From Tetrahymena elliotti 4EA (Eukaryota > Ciliophora > Oligohymenophorea > Hymenostomatida > Tetrahymenidae): DNA of 64,000 bases. Every line of letters starts with the position of its first letter. Position 1 is the stretch's first letter. Made by a program: the position numbers and the translations under genes. The stretch is from assembly GCA_000231825.2 (NCBI GenBank), contig JH720312.1, forward strand, positions 836,236 through 900,235, read 5' to 3'. Below are positions 49,787-60,877 of the stretch, in pieces. The notes under the pieces are model-generated. The model was given only the letters and a program-made list of their open reading frames with translations. It had not been told where the DNA came from and searched no databases.

Positions 49787-52591
49787 TCAGATTTAAAGAG
49801 AACTCAAAACATCAGATAGCAAACGATTAGTATCTTAGCTTATATCTATATTCATAAATTTTAATGCAATTTTTAGGAGTTCTTTTTCTTAATCTTAGTT
49901 ACCTTAGAACTTGATAGGATATTAACTTTATTCTTCAACTGATGAAGTTAGAAAATTGAATTCATATTTAAATGCAATTTTAGGTGGTTATAGTTAGAGC
50001 TTTATGATTTCTGTATATATTAAATTGCTTATACTTAAAGCTGTGTAATTTTATATTATTTAAGTCAATTTTTAGTAGTCAAGAGAAAAAAAAAGCTCAA
50101 TTAAATTGAAGCCAAGCATAAATAAATTAGATTTTATAATTTAGAAATTATAAACACCTTCTCTTATTCTTTATTAAGCAAAATTTTCATTCATTGATAA
50201 AATTGTATTCAATTTTTTTTGATAGATACTATTTGAGCAATTAAGCACTTACACCTTTATCTCTTAAGGTTTTAGACACATCTAAAAATTACTTATTCTA
50301 ATATTCCCTTAGTCGTCAATAAGAAATTTAGTCAAATCATAGTCCATATGAATATATCCTGAATCATGAATGCACTTTAAAATTGTAATAATACAGTAAG
50401 ATACTTGCTTAAATAAATCATAAATTGTATACTCATTAGAAAGTATTAAACAACTTGGCTACATATAAGGTAGCAACTCCCTTAGATTACATAAACAATT
50501 TTAAAAAATTAAAATTCTAAAATTTCCTTCAGTAAAATGTTCAACGGGTTTTAGAAGAAATTAATTTGGAAATCCTACAAAATCTATTGTTTGATCCCGC
50601 TGATTTATTTAATTTTGGCTATATGCTTCTGTATTTAAATTCTGGTTCATTGAAATAGATTAAACTTAGAATGTAATTAGATTGTAAGTATTTTATTAAT
50701 TCTACAAAAACTCTTCGGCTGTAGTTTCGAGGGCATTTTAGTAACTTTTAATATTGATTTTATAAACTTTGGCATAATATATTTTTTCTCCTTTTTGACA
50801 AGTAAAGTGCTTGGAGTTCTATCCTTGCTTCACAAATTCTAGATGAATATAATATTTTTATTCAATGATTTATTATATTTATTGGTATTCATTGGTTTGC
50901 ATGTATGCTTTCGAAAGTAGGGCAGCATCTTAACTCCTATTTTTCATTTAATTCTTATTATTTTTATACAATTGTTATAAAATCATTGAATATTTATCAT
51001 TTTGTTAATCTTTCGAAATTGTTGTTGAAAATTTTGTTGCTTTTTTACTATCATCTATTGAATTTCTTCCACTATTACTTACTAATTCATATTCAGAAGC
51101 CCTATTTAATGTTGAGGACGAATCATTGATTGACTATTGAGAAATTGCTATTTCGCTGAATTGAGATGCATTTATATTTTGAATAATACCTTTCTAGTAA
51201 ACCTCAATTCTCCTGATATTTTATTAGGAATCATAGTAATTTTGATTCTCTATTCCTTCATTTTATTTTTTCTCTTCTTCTTCTCCTACTGCTCTTATAT
51301 TTGCTTAATTATAATCCACAATTTCAATACTGCTTTACTAAAAAATAAATTGATCTTCACATGGCTGACCAAATTAATTATTTAGTTAGTTTTACTCATC
51401 TTAACTAAGTGTATTATTTAAAGAGAGAAGAATGATATTCATTTACTTTTAAAGTTCCAAATCTTGGTCATTTATTTAAAGATTGCCTAATTTAATTTCA
51501 AAACAGCATCTTTCTTCTTATGTTTTATGATAAGTTAAAAAAATATTTTTAAGACTGAGATCTTTTATTTTTAGTCCCTTATTATTTATGTCTTTGATAG
51601 TATTTTACACTTCTGTCAGTATTCTTTTAATCATTTCTAAATGAATTCTTTGCTGTTTATGAAATAGCTTTTAAATGCCATTTTAATAAATAAGCAAGTC
51701 TTCAATATTACAAATATAATATTCAAAAATGGTAAATGAGTATTCAGGATAATTTATTAAATCTTTGTGGAGAGAGTGATGATCTATTATTTACAGTAAT
51801 TATTTATTGAGGTTATGTTCTATACCAATATCTTGAATTTATTTCTCTAATAGAATATTTTGAACTTCTTAAGCATCTCTCACCTGTAAGTTCTATTTCG
51901 AGACTGCTTTTAAGATAAATAACTGATTTTTATATTTTATTTAAAAAAAGAAGCTATTTTCAGCTTAAAAACTTGAATCATCATTGACACCAATCAAAAT
52001 AACTTAATCGCAGTATTTGTTAAGTATCTATTTCTTTAACTCTGAAGCTCTTTGTACAATCAGCCACATATCACTTAATACTTCATATAAAAAATAATAA
52101 TCATGTTTAAACTACATGCTCAGTTGATTTATTAATTCATGTTATTCTATTATTCTAATTATTTTTAATTAGATTTCTATTTCTTTAGGAATATTTATTC
52201 CCATTATGCTTCCTTAAATTGGTACAACATCGCCTTTGTAAATCTTAAAAATAAACATCTTTTCTTTATAAATAATCCTAAAAAAGTATATTTTTATATT
52301 AGAGGAGCTTTCTAAGTATATCTTTACTAATTAAACCTCTTTGCATTGGAGATCAGTTAATGTTTATTGAATATTTAAAGCGTACTCATCATATTGTAAT
52401 TACTTATCAAATAAATCATCATTAATCTTTTTATAGAGCTAGTACTACTTTAGAAACTCAACGAAATCTGATTCTTCACTTTAAATTTTTAAAATAGACT
52501 AAAGATTATTTATAATATATTCTTTAAAAATCAATTAGTGTTTACTTTTAGAATTAATTTTCTTAATTTACTTCCGACTAAATGAGAACAT
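49787..52591 (-). CDS. Tandem pseudokinase (two protein-kinase-like domains)
   Basis: Single exon of 934 residues on the minus strand, ATG 52589-52591, TGA 49787-49789. Residues about 190-400 form a first kinase-like domain: LFILKAVSKQN (beta-3 Lys), then GLKIKDLSLKNIFL, where Asp344 and Asn349 of the catalytic loop are kept but HRD reads IKD, and IKLGNLQ in place of DFG. A Q/S/E-rich linker follows. The second domain (about 590-870) has FTCQKGEKIYYAKVYK (beta-3), IHDSGYIHMDYDLTKFLID (HRD = HMD at 748-750, catalytic-loop Asn replaced by Lys) and IRISNFQ (DFG = NFQ), then KSNLFMLGFNLIELFF as subdomain IX. Loss of both metal-binding positions in domain 2 and of DFG in domain 1 points to pseudokinases, reminiscent of receptor-free regulatory pairs. 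No membrane segment is seen. Confidence 0.72.
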
Positions 52592-53088
52592 ATGAAGTCA
52601 TCTTTATTTATCTTAATTTCTAATAAATATCTTTTGTTAAAAACTAATTTCTTTTACTAAATTAAAATAGTTGAATACTTTATTTTCACTAATTATTAAC
52701 TTGATTTTTCTTACTTAAAATATGTTGAAGATACATGAATATTATCTATTTCTTCCAAAAAAGCAATTTTAATGATATATATTCATTTTTAAAGATAAGA
52801 AAGCTAGTTTTATACAATTCTTTTATATTTACAGATTTATTTTTTATCAATTTTATGATAAGGTTGGTATTCATAAAGATAAGCATAAGCAAAATGAAAA
52901 TAAATGAACCCAAGCATTTTAAAATATTATTTTTAAAATGAGAATCGAGAATTAGATAAAAGAATCAATATTTTTAAAAATACTTTACAATTTATTTAAT
53001 CCCAAATTTTGTGTAAATCAATAAAAAAACTAATCAAACTATTAATAAGAAATTTAACATTTTAAAAACTTCAAAATAAAAGAATGCT
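52592..53088. other. AT-rich spacer
   Basis: About 500 nt upstream of the pseudokinase gene. An apparent 68-codon frame at 52735-52941 is AT-driven noise. No other feature seen. Confidence 0.4.
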
Positions 53089-53307
53089 TCAATCATACAA
53101 AATACTATTAATAAATATTTGACAAACTTTTGAGAATTGGTTTTACCAAAAATATTTAGAAATTAAATTAATAAACAAATAGCTAATCAACTCTATAGAA
53201 ATTTTATACAGTTATTTTAAAACAATATTAATTTTTATCTCTTCTTTTTTTTTGACAATTTTCTTCTCTAAATCTACATTTTTTAATTTTTTTAGCAATC
53301 CATCCAT
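53089..53307 (-). CDS. Candidate small hypothetical protein (72 aa)
   Basis: Minus-strand frame from ATG at 53305-53307 to TGA at 53089-53091. The first 29 residues (MDGLLKKLKNVDLEKKIVKK then KEEIKINIV) are strongly charged and helical, unlike random AT-rich frames here. The rest is more hydrophobic (SIELISYLFINLISKYFW) and may be genuine or run into an intron. No family recognised. Confidence 0.38.
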
Positions 53308-54031
53308 CTTTTATTATTAATTTGTATTAATGTAAAAGATAAATCCAAAAAAAATGAAAATATAAGTGGATCATACATACATACACTTAAAATATTTTTT
53401 GGTTAAATATTCTATAAAAAACCAAAAAAATATTATTTGTTTTGATAACAAAGTAATGATTTTAATTTAACATCGAATTAAATTTAAATTAAAACAAATA
53501 AATAATAAAAAATTAAAGCTGTTAATCATTAAAAAGAAATATTTTATGTAATTAATATTAAAAATTGTTAAAGTAAATTAAAACTTTAGTCCTTTAAAAC
53601 TCAAATTTTTTATTCTAGATTTATATATTATTGTTTGAAACCATTTTAAATTAAATTTAAGGAGATTCAATCATAAAATATTTAGAGTATTGCTTTATTT
53701 AAATTTTTATTCATTAAATTATGAATGAGAATAATTCAACCAAAAAACATAAAATTATTTTTTGTTATTCGTGTTTTTTATAGTTGATTTTATAAGTTAA
53801 AAAAAGATTGCTCTCTGATAGAATAATTATTTAAAAAACTAATTTTTGTTTTAAGCTAAAATACAGAATATTGTTCATAATTTATGTTAAAATTTGAAAG
53901 AAATGTTGTTCTAGGATATATTTTTATAATTTTTAAATAGATTTGAGAGAAAGTTCAATTTTTAAAAAGAATCATCATCAAAAATCTAATATATGAACTA
54001 AGATAAATAAATACATAACTTTATATTGAAT
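53308..54031. other. AT-rich spacer, no gene seen
   Basis: No coding frame; a CATA-type microsatellite occurs near 53373-53388. Confidence 0.45.
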
Positions 54032-54334
54032 TCATTTTGTAAAACCTACTTTAATACTACATACTGAACAGTAATGATGCATCGAATTACAATCTTTTAT
54101 GAAAAAAGGTATACAGCAGCAGCAAACGCAAGAAAAAAATATACACGCAAGCCATGTATTAGAATTAGGAGAAATATTCATATCACTTACATTTGCCTTT
54201 TAGCAATTTTTACAATAAAAGTAAGTTGGTTTTGTGTACCCACTAAGTTCTGTTGGTAATTTATCTCTATTTAGAGGAAGTAATTCATTATTTTAAGGCT
54301 CTGAAATTTCAGAATTATGTCTTTGTATCTACAT
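54032..54334 (-). CDS. LITAF-domain (SIMPLE-like) small membrane-associated protein
   Basis: Single exon of 100 residues on the minus strand, ATG 54332-54334, TGA 54032-54034. It has the LITAF layout: an N-terminal polar part, CKNC (Cys41, Cys44), a hydrophobic Cys-rich loop WLACIFFSCVCCCCIPFFIK (61-80) and C-terminal YCSVC (Cys89, Cys92) after CNSMHH. In this family the two CxxC knuckles form one zinc site and the hydrophobic loop inserts into the cytosolic face of endosomal and lysosomal membranes. PTEL near residue 27 precedes the domain; no PPxY motif is seen. It was hidden from standard-code searches because it starts ATG TAG (Met-Gln). Frame, spacing and length (about 100 aa) all fit the family. 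Confidence 0.85.
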
Positions 54335-56174
54335 ATCTATAGAAACTTTTAAATTTGTTAAAACTTATTATGATCCTTCTGACAGTATTAATCAGATTAT
54401 TTCCTTGCTTGATGAAATTATTTCTTTTTATTGTAGCTGCTTTTGCTAGGTATTTTTCTATAGGATAGTTTTCAATCTTATTAATATGATGATATTTTGT
54501 TTTTTTTGATAAAAAAATACAAAACAAAAATAAAAAATAATAGATAGACGTTATTGCCGTCAATACTGGTACTCAAATTAATAGTAAATATACCGTTTTT
54601 CTATTAATATAAAAAAAAACATTTCATATTTTAAAATGATATTTATTTTCTTTCAAAATTTTAAAGTGTCTACTAAGCAAATATTTTATAATAAAAAATA
54701 ATTACCTATAAGAATTAATAATAATTCATATTTTTTTAATCTGACCAGGAAATTTGCAAAGTAAATACTTGTTGTCTATATTATTGATTACATTTATAAT
54801 TCTTTTAAAACATTTTTGCTCAATTCCTACCATAAAAATGAAAAATTAAATTTTCTATATCAACAATTTGTTTATTTACATCAATATTTAATATTTGTTT
54901 TTGTTTCAAAAACATCTTCTATCTATATAATAAGCTCCATAATTGGGTTTTCCAATACGAAATAATATAGAAAAGAATGAAAAAGTAAACAAACTAAAAA
55001 TATGAAATTATCTAAATAATGATTGATTTTTTCACTTCAATTTTCTATATTAATTATTTACATCAATCAAAATTTAAATATTTGTTTTTGTTACAAATAT
55101 CATCTTTTTATATAATATACTCCATAATTGAGTTTTCCAATAGCAAATAATATAGAAAAGAAGGAAGGAACTCACTAAAAAGTATGGAATTATCTTTTAG
55201 ATTTATTTATTCTCACATTTTCCTTTGTCTGATACATAAATATTTTAAAAACTTCTCCTTATTTTCCATACAAAAACTTTGAGATCAAATAATTTATACT
55301 TTTAATCTTCTCCATTTTAAAATCCAATTTTTATTTTAAATCAAAGATAATTTCTTTGTTTGTTAAATATCCTCAAATTTAAATATTTTATCTCAAAATT
55401 TAAATTTGCAAATATATGTACAGATTCTTTTACTAGATCTATTTTTCAAAATATAATTAAAATATTTTATCACTGATCTTATCAGCTGTCTTGTTTTCAA
55501 TAGCCAAAACAAATAATTTCATATTTATGCTTTTTGATTAAGCTTTGTAGTTTAGAATAGATGAAAGAAATCTAATGACTTTAGATGATTTTGAGTAAAC
55601 AATTTGAATCTTTTAAGTAGAATAAATAAAGTAAATTTAAAAAATTTAAATGAAGATTGATATATTTATGTTTTCTTAAAAGTTAAGTAAGGAAAGTAAT
55701 ATCTCTGTTGAAAAAATAATTTATTCTTAGCTCTTCAGACAATAGACAATGAATGGATCAAAAAATTTGATTTATAAAGATAATTTAAAGATTATAAATA
55801 GAATTGATGAATATTTTTTGATTATTTGGGTATGAATGAATATTAATTAATTAATTGTTCTTTTTTATAATTATTTGATTTAATGGGAGAATTAAAAATG
55901 AAAAAATCTTCAATAAAATTAGTGAATTATGTTAAAATTTTTTGATAGACATCTTCTTTTATAATAGAATTTATTTTATCATATAAAATATTATTCCACA
56001 CCAGGTACCTAAAAGGGAAAACATTTACATATGTTTATTTCCTGATCATTTTTCTATTTTCAAAAAGTGTATAAAGTAATATAGTTTGTATTGAATATAC
56101 AATATAATAAAAAAAAAAGAAAAAAGAAAAAATCCTCAAACTAACATAATTTAATTAACAAGTATAGCTTTAAA
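54335..56174. other. Long spacer with an imperfect tandem repeat
   Basis: About 1.8 kb divergent spacer between the LITAF gene and the COPI-associated gene. It holds the repeat pair listed separately at 54851-55195. An 82-codon minus-strand frame at 54315-54563 overlaps the LITAF gene start in another frame and is not called. No other gene seen. Confidence 0.45.
54851..55195. repeat. Imperfect tandem repeat, two copies of about 155-163 nt
   Basis: Copy 1 at about 54851-55013 and copy 2 at about 55041-55195. Both start TTTTCTATAT, share TTTACATCAAT, ATATTTGTTTTTGTT, CTCCATAATTG then GTTTTCCAATA, AAATAATATAGAAAAGAA, and end ATGAAATTATCT/ATGGAATTATCT. Small indels and about 15-20 per cent substitutions separate them. 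Non-coding. Confidence 0.7.
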
Positions 56175-57167
56175 ATGAGTTAAAATAAGTTTTCTGAATT
56201 CGGAGATTTTGTTGAAAAGAAATCCAAATAGTATGATTTCCCCAAGTATATTAGAATCATTAATCTTGGTATTGGGTAAATATTATTTTAAATATTTGCT
56301 ATGAGAACAAATTAGCTAAGTTTTTAACAGAAAATTTACTTTAAAATTCATCAATAAAATGAATTATTTTTTGTCTCATTTTATTTTAGGGAAGCTAATT
56401 TTTTAATATTTTTTATGAATATAGCGGTCTATTGATATTCATTGGTATTTGGAAGATCATCACCTTGCAAATTTTTACAAATATTTTGACTCTTAAGTTC
56501 TTCAATGTTTTTGTTCCATTCTTTTTCATGTAAAAATTAATTCATTTTTAAGCACAAGCTCGAAAAATCAACAAAAAAGCAAACAATGGAATTCAAAATA
56601 AATACTACTAACTAACTTACTTAAATTTAACATTTTAAACATGAAAGATTTTTAATTTCTTAAATTAAAACTAAGACTTTTTGGTGGCATTCTTTTAATG
56701 TCTGAATTAAAGCCTGAAACTATAGTAGAATACTTAAAAATATTAAAGACATATCTTGGTTTGGGATCCTTCTACTTATTGTAAGAATTTAGCTAAAGCT
56801 ACTTATAGCCTTTATTATTTAGCATGCATTTTACTAGATAGCACTAATAATTTAATATTTTATAAAAGCCTTTCCAGTTTAACTGTATACAATGTTGAAG
56901 AAGAAACCAATGCTGTTTTGGGCTGGATATATGGAATCATTCTCTTCACAGTTGGCATTTACTACATAATTCTTCACTTCATTGTAAATTTTTAAATTAG
57001 TATACTACTTAACTTTTTTTAATATGTTCAAATTCTTTTACTTTCACTAATAAATTAATAAAAGAAAATTATTAAATGATAATTTTATGAATATAATATT
57101 TTTTATAAAGAGTAAAGGAAAGGAAGAAAAGGAATCTGCAAGTTCTTCATTCTCAGCAGTAAACTGA
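56175..57167 (+). CDS. COPI-associated (TVP15-like) Golgi membrane protein
   Basis: Five exons: 56175-56275, 56425-56529, 56676-56780, 56809-56983 and 57111-57167; introns of 149, 146, 28 and 127 nt, all GT-AG, all phases consistent, total 180 residues. The spliced protein has an N-terminal cytosolic part (MSQNKFSEFGDFVEKKSKQY), four membrane segments (LLIFIGIWKIITLQIF; FFNVFVPFFFILFGGILLM; YLGLGSFYLFLYYLACILL; VLGWIYGIILFTVGIYYIIL) and a charged tail (SKGKEEKESASSSFSAVN). The sequence GGILLMSELKPETIVEYLKI then LKTYLGLGSFYLFLY matches the core of the COPI_assoc family (G-x-x-x-E ... Y-x-G-R-G-x-F-Y), found in yeast Tvp15 and relatives of late Golgi membranes. Only splicing reveals this; in single frames the homology is cut into pieces. 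The function in Golgi trafficking is inferred from the family. Confidence 0.75.
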
Positions 57168-57354
57168 ATTTAATTTATAAATAATATAATAATAAATTAT
57201 ATTTATCATTTGCTAAACTAAATTATTTTCATCATATAAACAGCCTTTAGTTTGATTAACCTAGGTCTTCTGTTAAATATTAAAGTAGTAAACTATTAGA
57301 GAATAAACAATTTTTTAGATTGTAAAAATTAATGTAAATTATTTCATTACATAG

Positions 57355-58164
57355 TCAATATATCTAAATTTGTGTAGATTGTAAATTTTATTTTCCTTCT
57401 GACTAAATTGTCTAATTTAAAAATTTTATCTCTTTTATTTTTTTTCGTTCTTCTTTTGAAATAGTAATACCAAAGTAAGATTTTAACTCTGCTCAAAGAT
57501 AAAAAAGATAAAGAAAAAATATTTATTTATAAAACATCATAAAAACCTATTATTCCCTTTTTTATAAAGTTTAATTTATATAAATCTAAAACAATACTTT
57601 TGGAATTGTAAACATTAGATGCAATTATATTTATTTCTAATTCAAAAATTTCTAGTAAAATTTCAAACAATAAAATTAGTGTAAGAAATTAAAAATATTT
57701 GTTTACCTTCACTTTTCACCATAAATTTACATAATTATTATGATCATATTTATCTATTTCATTAACATTAATTATTCCTTTTCTATACAATTAAAATTTT
57801 GCTTAAATCACCTCAAATTTAAACATCTTAACTTACCAAGGATATTCTATTCTCTGTACATACTTAAGGTGCTTGCTTAACTCATACTTGTAAAATGTTA
57901 AATTAGATTCAGTAATATCTTTTGAAAAGAAATCAAAATAAATATTACTAGTAAATAATATCATAAAGATACTTTAACTTCTAAAAACAAGCAAATTTGT
58001 AAAGAAAAACATTTAATATATTTTAAATTTCTTAAGCATTTTTCGTTTTGTTAAAATCTATTAAAAAACCATTTGAAATTTAAAATAGTATCTCATTTTT
58101 CCAATACTTGTAAGTGAGTTAGTATAGACTGTGTTTCTTATTTTTTAATTCCATCAAAAATCAT
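57355..58164 (-). CDS. Split hypothetical gene with a predicted membrane segment
   Basis: Minus strand. Exon 1 begins at ATG 58162-58164 (MIFDGIKKQETQ...). A second exon starting near 58000-57970 carries FSKDITESNLTFYKYELSKH then LKYVQRIEYPWQVKMFKFEV and IQAKFQLYRKGIINVNEIDK. A 24-nt GT-AG intron would skip an in-frame TGA (57716-57718) and continue with NKYFQFLTLILLFEILLEIF (membrane-like), then SIVLDLYKLNFIKKGII. A further intron starting GTTTTTATG and ending GAGCAG joins, in phase, to LKSYFGITISKEERKKIKEI and a Gln-rich tail ending at TGA 57355-57357. The peptides are clearly coding, but the splice model is tentative and I recognise no family. Confidence 0.45.
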
Positions 58165-58284
58165 AGTAAAAGAGATAATTTACTTTAATTTACTAGATAC
58201 AATTGAAATATTAATAAAAATTTTAAATTTAAAGAATCATAAATCTGCCTGAATTTTTATTTTTACAAATTTCTTTTTTAAGGT

Positions 58285-58500
58285 ATGACAAATTCTGGAA
58301 TTGTCTATTTTGAATTTCAAAAACATTTCTAACTCTCGCCAAAAATTAAATCATCTCTATTTTATTCTTCAATTTTACAAAGCCTTCTTTCTGTTAAAGC
58401 TATTGAAACCTTAAATGTAAAAACTGAACATGGTTAAAATAATAATCTATTTGAGATTGCATCGAAAAAGAAGAAAATCAAGGAGCTAAAATTTGACTGA
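58285..58500 (+). CDS. Candidate small hypothetical protein (71 aa)
   Basis: Open frame from ATG 58285 to TGA 58498-58500: begins MTNSGIVYFEFQKHFQLSPK, continues SLFYSSILQSLLSVKAIETL and ends FEIASKKKKIKELKFD. Composition is coding-like, with Gly, Glu and Asp codons. The ATG is preceded by TTTTTTAAGGT, which could also be a splice acceptor, so it may be an internal or last exon. It is divergent, about 120 nt away, from the gene starting at 58164. No family recognised. Confidence 0.42.
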
Positions 58501-58665
58501 ATGAATGCAAACACTTATGAAGAATTATAATTCCAGTATTCATGCAATTAAATTTCACTAGTTTTTAGATTATTTTTATTGAAAATAGGTGCCAGCGGAA
58601 ACGTGTTTTTAAATAATTATCAAAACCTTAAAATTAAGCTAACTTAACTGCAATTAGATTGATTC

Positions 58666-58899
58666 ATGAAACTCTTTTTTTTACTTTCTGCTTGCTTAGG
58701 AATGTAAGTAGGACCATATTTATTTTTAGCTTCAAGTGAGCAAATTTATTTGATAAATGGATTGTTAATTAGAAATGATAAGATAAAATGCTTTAAAATG
58801 TACCCTTAAATCACTAATCTTTTTGTTAGAATACAAATTAGTAGCATCATAAACTCAAAATCGAGGAAATTAGAAACATCAAAAACAATATCAAAATGA
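58666..58899 (+). CDS. Candidate small secreted or membrane protein (77 aa)
   Basis: Open frame from ATG 58666 to TGA 58897-58899. It starts with a textbook signal peptide (MKLFFLLSACLGM), then VGPYLFLASSEQIYLINGLL, IRNDKIKCFKMYPQITNLFV and a basic end SKSRKLETSKTISK. One cysteine follows the signal region. A p24/GOLD-type start was considered (the KCF motif after the signal) but cannot be supported. It could be the 5' exon of a longer secreted protein. Low to moderate confidence. Confidence 0.38.
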
Positions 58900-59232
58900 A
58901 TAAATTAATTTTGTCTTTTTCTTTTATTAAAATTAAAGGAAAAATAAATTAGCTGAAATCTTTACCAAATTTTTGTGATTTGATTTATGTTTTTTATTCC
59001 TAAAATTTTGTTTTTAAGTTAGTTGATCATATTTTGATAAAATTTATTAATGTAAGTGATAGAATTGTTTCTTTTTTTAAATAAAATACTCATTATTATT
59101 AAACATTCCTCAATTAAAATATAGAATATGGATCATAAAAAAATTCAATATCCAATTTGAAATTATTAATTTCGACCAAATTGATTTATTGTTAACTAAC
59201 ATTCTTATCTTTAATATATTGCCTTTACTTAG

Positions 59233-59746
59233 CACCTTCCTTTATTTCTTTCGAAAGTCAACTATCGAATTTTGTAGACAAGCCAAAATATAATGTTTGG
59301 AATAGTGTTTTGTATTTTTTAGGTTTTTCAGAAATAAAATGCAAATAAGAGGACAGGTTTTTCTTTGAGTTAATTGAAGTAATCATTTTGATAGGATCTT
59401 GAAGTATTTTATTAACTTTTAGATCATAATTTAGAAAATTTGCTTGAAATTAAATAAAAATTTTTTAAATTTTAAATGATAGAAATTATATGGTACAAAA
59501 AATATTATTGTTGATACACCTGTTCATGAACTTTTTAAATTACATTCATTCAAAATAAAGTAAAAACTGTAAAAGAGGAAATTTAGTTTAATGTTTAATT
59601 AAATTAAGGCTAACCAACTTTTTAAATTATTAGGTCTAAGATACTCTACTAAAGTGTACAGAATATTGCAGTTTTTAACTATTAACTTAGCACCTAATTA
59701 CACTCATCATATGAATTTTTTATAAATTTCTCCAAATATATTTTGA
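59233..59746 (+). CDS. Two 3' exons of an unrecognised gene (5' end missing)
   Basis: Exon A, 59233-59378, follows a CTTAG acceptor and reads PSFISFESQLSNFVDKPKYN then VWNSVLYFLGFSEIKCKQED and RFFFELIE. A 104-nt GT-AG intron (59379-59482) joins it in phase to exon B, 59483-59746 (88 codons to TGA), which reads KLYGTKNIIVDTPVHELFKL, then HSFKIKQKLQKRKFSLMFNQ and LGLRYSTKVYRILQFLTINL. The phase match and coding composition make this a real gene. The upstream exon(s) between 58900 and 59232 are not resolved. No domain is recognised. Confidence 0.5.
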
Positions 59747-60137
59747 ATAATTTTCTTTTTCAAAATATTACACAAATAAATTAATTAACAATTTATACAT
59801 ACGTTCTCTGTTAATTGATTTGGATTAATAAGAATTATGAGCTGCTTTTGCGATTTTCATGTGTGTATTTTTTTTGAAGGGTAAAAAATAAGCGGATTTG
59901 ATGGAAGCGAATTTCAGCATTTAATTTTTTATTTTGAGGTAGCGCGTTTTATCATATAGAAAAAAGTAAAGAAATGAAATAGATAAATAATATTTACAAA
60001 TAACATTATTGCTATGAAATATAAGAATTTCAAGTTAATAAGTAAATGCTTTAATTATAATAAATATAATAGACAAAGGCGATTACAACAGTAGATGCCT
60101 TAGCTGTTATTGATTACTTGTCAGAAAAATATGTACA

Positions 60138-60377
60138 ATGCTTAAAAGACACTTTAGATAGGAGATGAACCTATTTAGGTATTTCGGTTTAGAAAATATT
60201 AAGTTGAAAAATAATTTTAAAGATAGAAAATAGACATTAAACTATGTTTTTAGAATAGAAAATAATTTTGAATTTTCAGAAGAAAATAAAAAGAAAAAGA
60301 GAAGATCAAAAGATTATTTTAAATTTTCGTAATGCTTTTCAGAATAAGAATTTTAGATATCTTTTTAGATGGTATGA
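60138..60377 (+). CDS. Candidate small hypothetical protein (79 aa)
   Basis: Open frame from ATG 60138 (or 60165, MNLFRYFGLENIKLKNNFKD) to TGA 60375-60377, with NYVFRIENNFEFSEENKKKK then RRSKDYFKFSQCFSEQEF. Basic, hydrophilic, coding-like. Just upstream, in another frame, lies KAITTVDALAVIDYLSEKYV (about 60074-60140), also coding-like and ending at TGA 60166-60168. The two may be exons of one gene with an unseen intron, or remnants. No family recognised. Confidence 0.33.
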
Positions 60378-60877
60378 TTGCTTACCCTTTTTTCTCTGAT
60401 TATTTGCCTAATTAATAATATTGCTATTGCAACCATGAAAAGTAAATAGAAAAACAGTATTTTATGATATGAAGGAGTGAAATTCATGAGATTAAATAGA
60501 GATAATTTATATTCTATAAAAAATAAAGGGTATATCAATCCGAGCGTAATTAATTAGATCTCCTAACATATGTTATTCTTCAAAGTACTAAGCAAGATTA
60601 ATTAACCTTTCTAATGCATAATAATTAGAATTGAAATAAAATATAATTAAAAAAAAAAAGATAATTTATTAAAAAATCATCAATCATAAAAACAAATTAA
60701 ATTTTTCTTCCCCAAGAAAAACTAAATAATTTGATACAATTAAGGAATAAATCAGAAACCAATTCAAATTTTTCCTACAATACATCACACCAAATAACCT
60801 CTCACTTGTATATCTATCTATCCAAATTTGATCTCACTTTAGATAAACAAATCTTAAATTTTGCAAATACAATATAA
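60378..60877. promoter_or_regulatory. Spacer upstream of the TFIIB/cyclin-like gene
   Basis: About 500 nt of AT-rich DNA containing the presumed promoter and 5' UTR of the gene at 60878. The plus strand becomes A- and C-rich and G-poor over the last 200 nt, typical of the leader of that gene. No defined element. Confidence 0.35.

Noticed and set aside
54315..54563. 82-codon minus-strand frame with a hydrophobic start
   Set aside because: It overlaps the 5' end of the LITAF gene in another frame and ends shortly after; the LITAF frame explains the conserved residues.
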